A stretch of DNA of 64,000 nucleotides from Leisingera sp. M658. Its GTDB lineage: Bacteria > Pseudomonadota > Alphaproteobacteria > Rhodobacterales > Rhodobacteraceae. Position 1 is the first letter of the stretch. Every line of letters starts with the position of its first letter. The translations under genes were made by a program, and so were the position numbers. The stretch covers positions 2,000,501-2,064,500 of the forward strand of contig NZ_CP083546.1 of assembly GCF_025144145.1 (NCBI RefSeq), in the 5' to 3' direction. Below are positions 63,892-64,000 of this stretch, in pieces. The notes under the pieces were generated by a model that had not been told where the DNA came from, searched no databases, and saw nothing but the letters and a program-made list of their open reading frames with translations.

Positions 63892-64000
63892 ATGACCACC
63901 GCAGCCCTGATCGTCGCCGCCGGCCGCGGCACCCGTGCAGGCGGCGGCACGCCGAAACAATGGCGTCCGCTGAAAACCCGCCGGGTGATTGACTGGACCC
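63892..64000 (+). CDS. ispDF: 2-C-methyl-D-erythritol 4-phosphate cytidylyltransferase, probably bifunctional IspDF (5' end only)
   Basis: Only the first 36 residues are in the window: [19 protein letters not shown] followed by TPKQW, the nucleotide-binding loop of IspD in the methylerythritol phosphate isoprenoid pathway. In alphaproteobacteria the gene is usually the fused ispDF, and its place next to dusB-ntrBC is the common one; the fusion itself cannot be seen here. Confidence 0.82.
   Translation, partial: MTTAALIVAAGRGTRAGGGTPKQWRPLKTRRVIDWT

Overview
The window reads as an ordinary stretch of chromosome from a marine alphaproteobacterium of the Rhodobacterales (Roseobacter group; the proteins look most like Phaeobacter or Leisingera, a judgement from memory of those families, not from a search). 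The signs are GC-rich coding sequence, the block dusB-ntrB-ntrC-ntrY-ntrX next to ispDF, an NtrC without the sigma-54 contact motif (as described in Rhodobacter capsulatus), Usg, a HemB without zinc cysteines, an ArsR/ArsC/aquaporin arsenic operon of the rhizobial type, and a corrinoid reactivase of the kind used with split methionine synthases. I see no prophage, insertion sequence, CRISPR array or conjugative module.

Layout. 1-3.2 kb: the end of a CaiB-type CoA-transferase and a ferredoxin-ASKHA reactivase. 3.27-8.4 kb: tRNA-Gly(CCC), about 1 kb without a recognisable gene, then a large type I-secreted-looking Calx-beta/RTX protein built from four tandem units of about 238 residues, and a small secreted protein. 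8.4-14 kb: zwf-pgl-pgi (entry to the Entner-Doudoroff pathway and hexose phosphate interconversion), a radical SAM enzyme, a frameshifted remnant of a second RTX protein, and usg. 14.2-28.4 kb: housekeeping and metabolic genes (gyrA, M32 carboxypeptidase, heme A synthase, tRNA/rRNA methyltransferase, thiE-like, HupE/UreJ-DUF4198 divergent pair, pseudouridine breakdown psuK-psuG, DUF502, patatin, 3-hydroxybutyrate dehydrogenase). 28.5 kb: a compact minus-strand unit with promoter, hairpin and terminator but no gene, the best candidate for an undescribed small RNA. 28.7-38.9 kb: orphan YejA-like binding protein, arsenic operon (arsR-arsC fusion, second arsC, aquaglyceroporin), cupin regulator divergent from an acyl-CoA ligase, DsbA-like oxidoreductase, Bcr/CflA transporter, TPR protein. 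39-53 kb: mfd, hemB, SYLF lipoprotein, beta-hydroxyacid dehydrogenase, penicillin acylase family hydrolase, hfq-hflX, trkA-trkH. 53.2-56.4 kb: two small lipoproteins and a caspase-like Sel1-repeat protein. 56.5-63.7 kb: the nitrogen regulation block, with the 5' end of ispDF at the right edge.

Functional links. NtrB/NtrC and NtrY/NtrX are two complete two-component pairs in one direction with dusB in front; both response regulators lack the GAFTGA loop, so neither is expected to act with sigma-54. The arsenic genes form a coupled cassette: sensing and reduction of arsenate in one fused protein, a second reductase, and an arsenite channel. hfq and hflX overlap by one base, and TrkA/TrkH make one potassium uptake system. 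The most interesting unexplained pieces are the small RNA candidate, the hairpins that carry or abut a ribosome binding site, two genes whose start codons overlap head to head, the caspase cluster, and the Calx-beta/RTX protein together with the RTX remnant.
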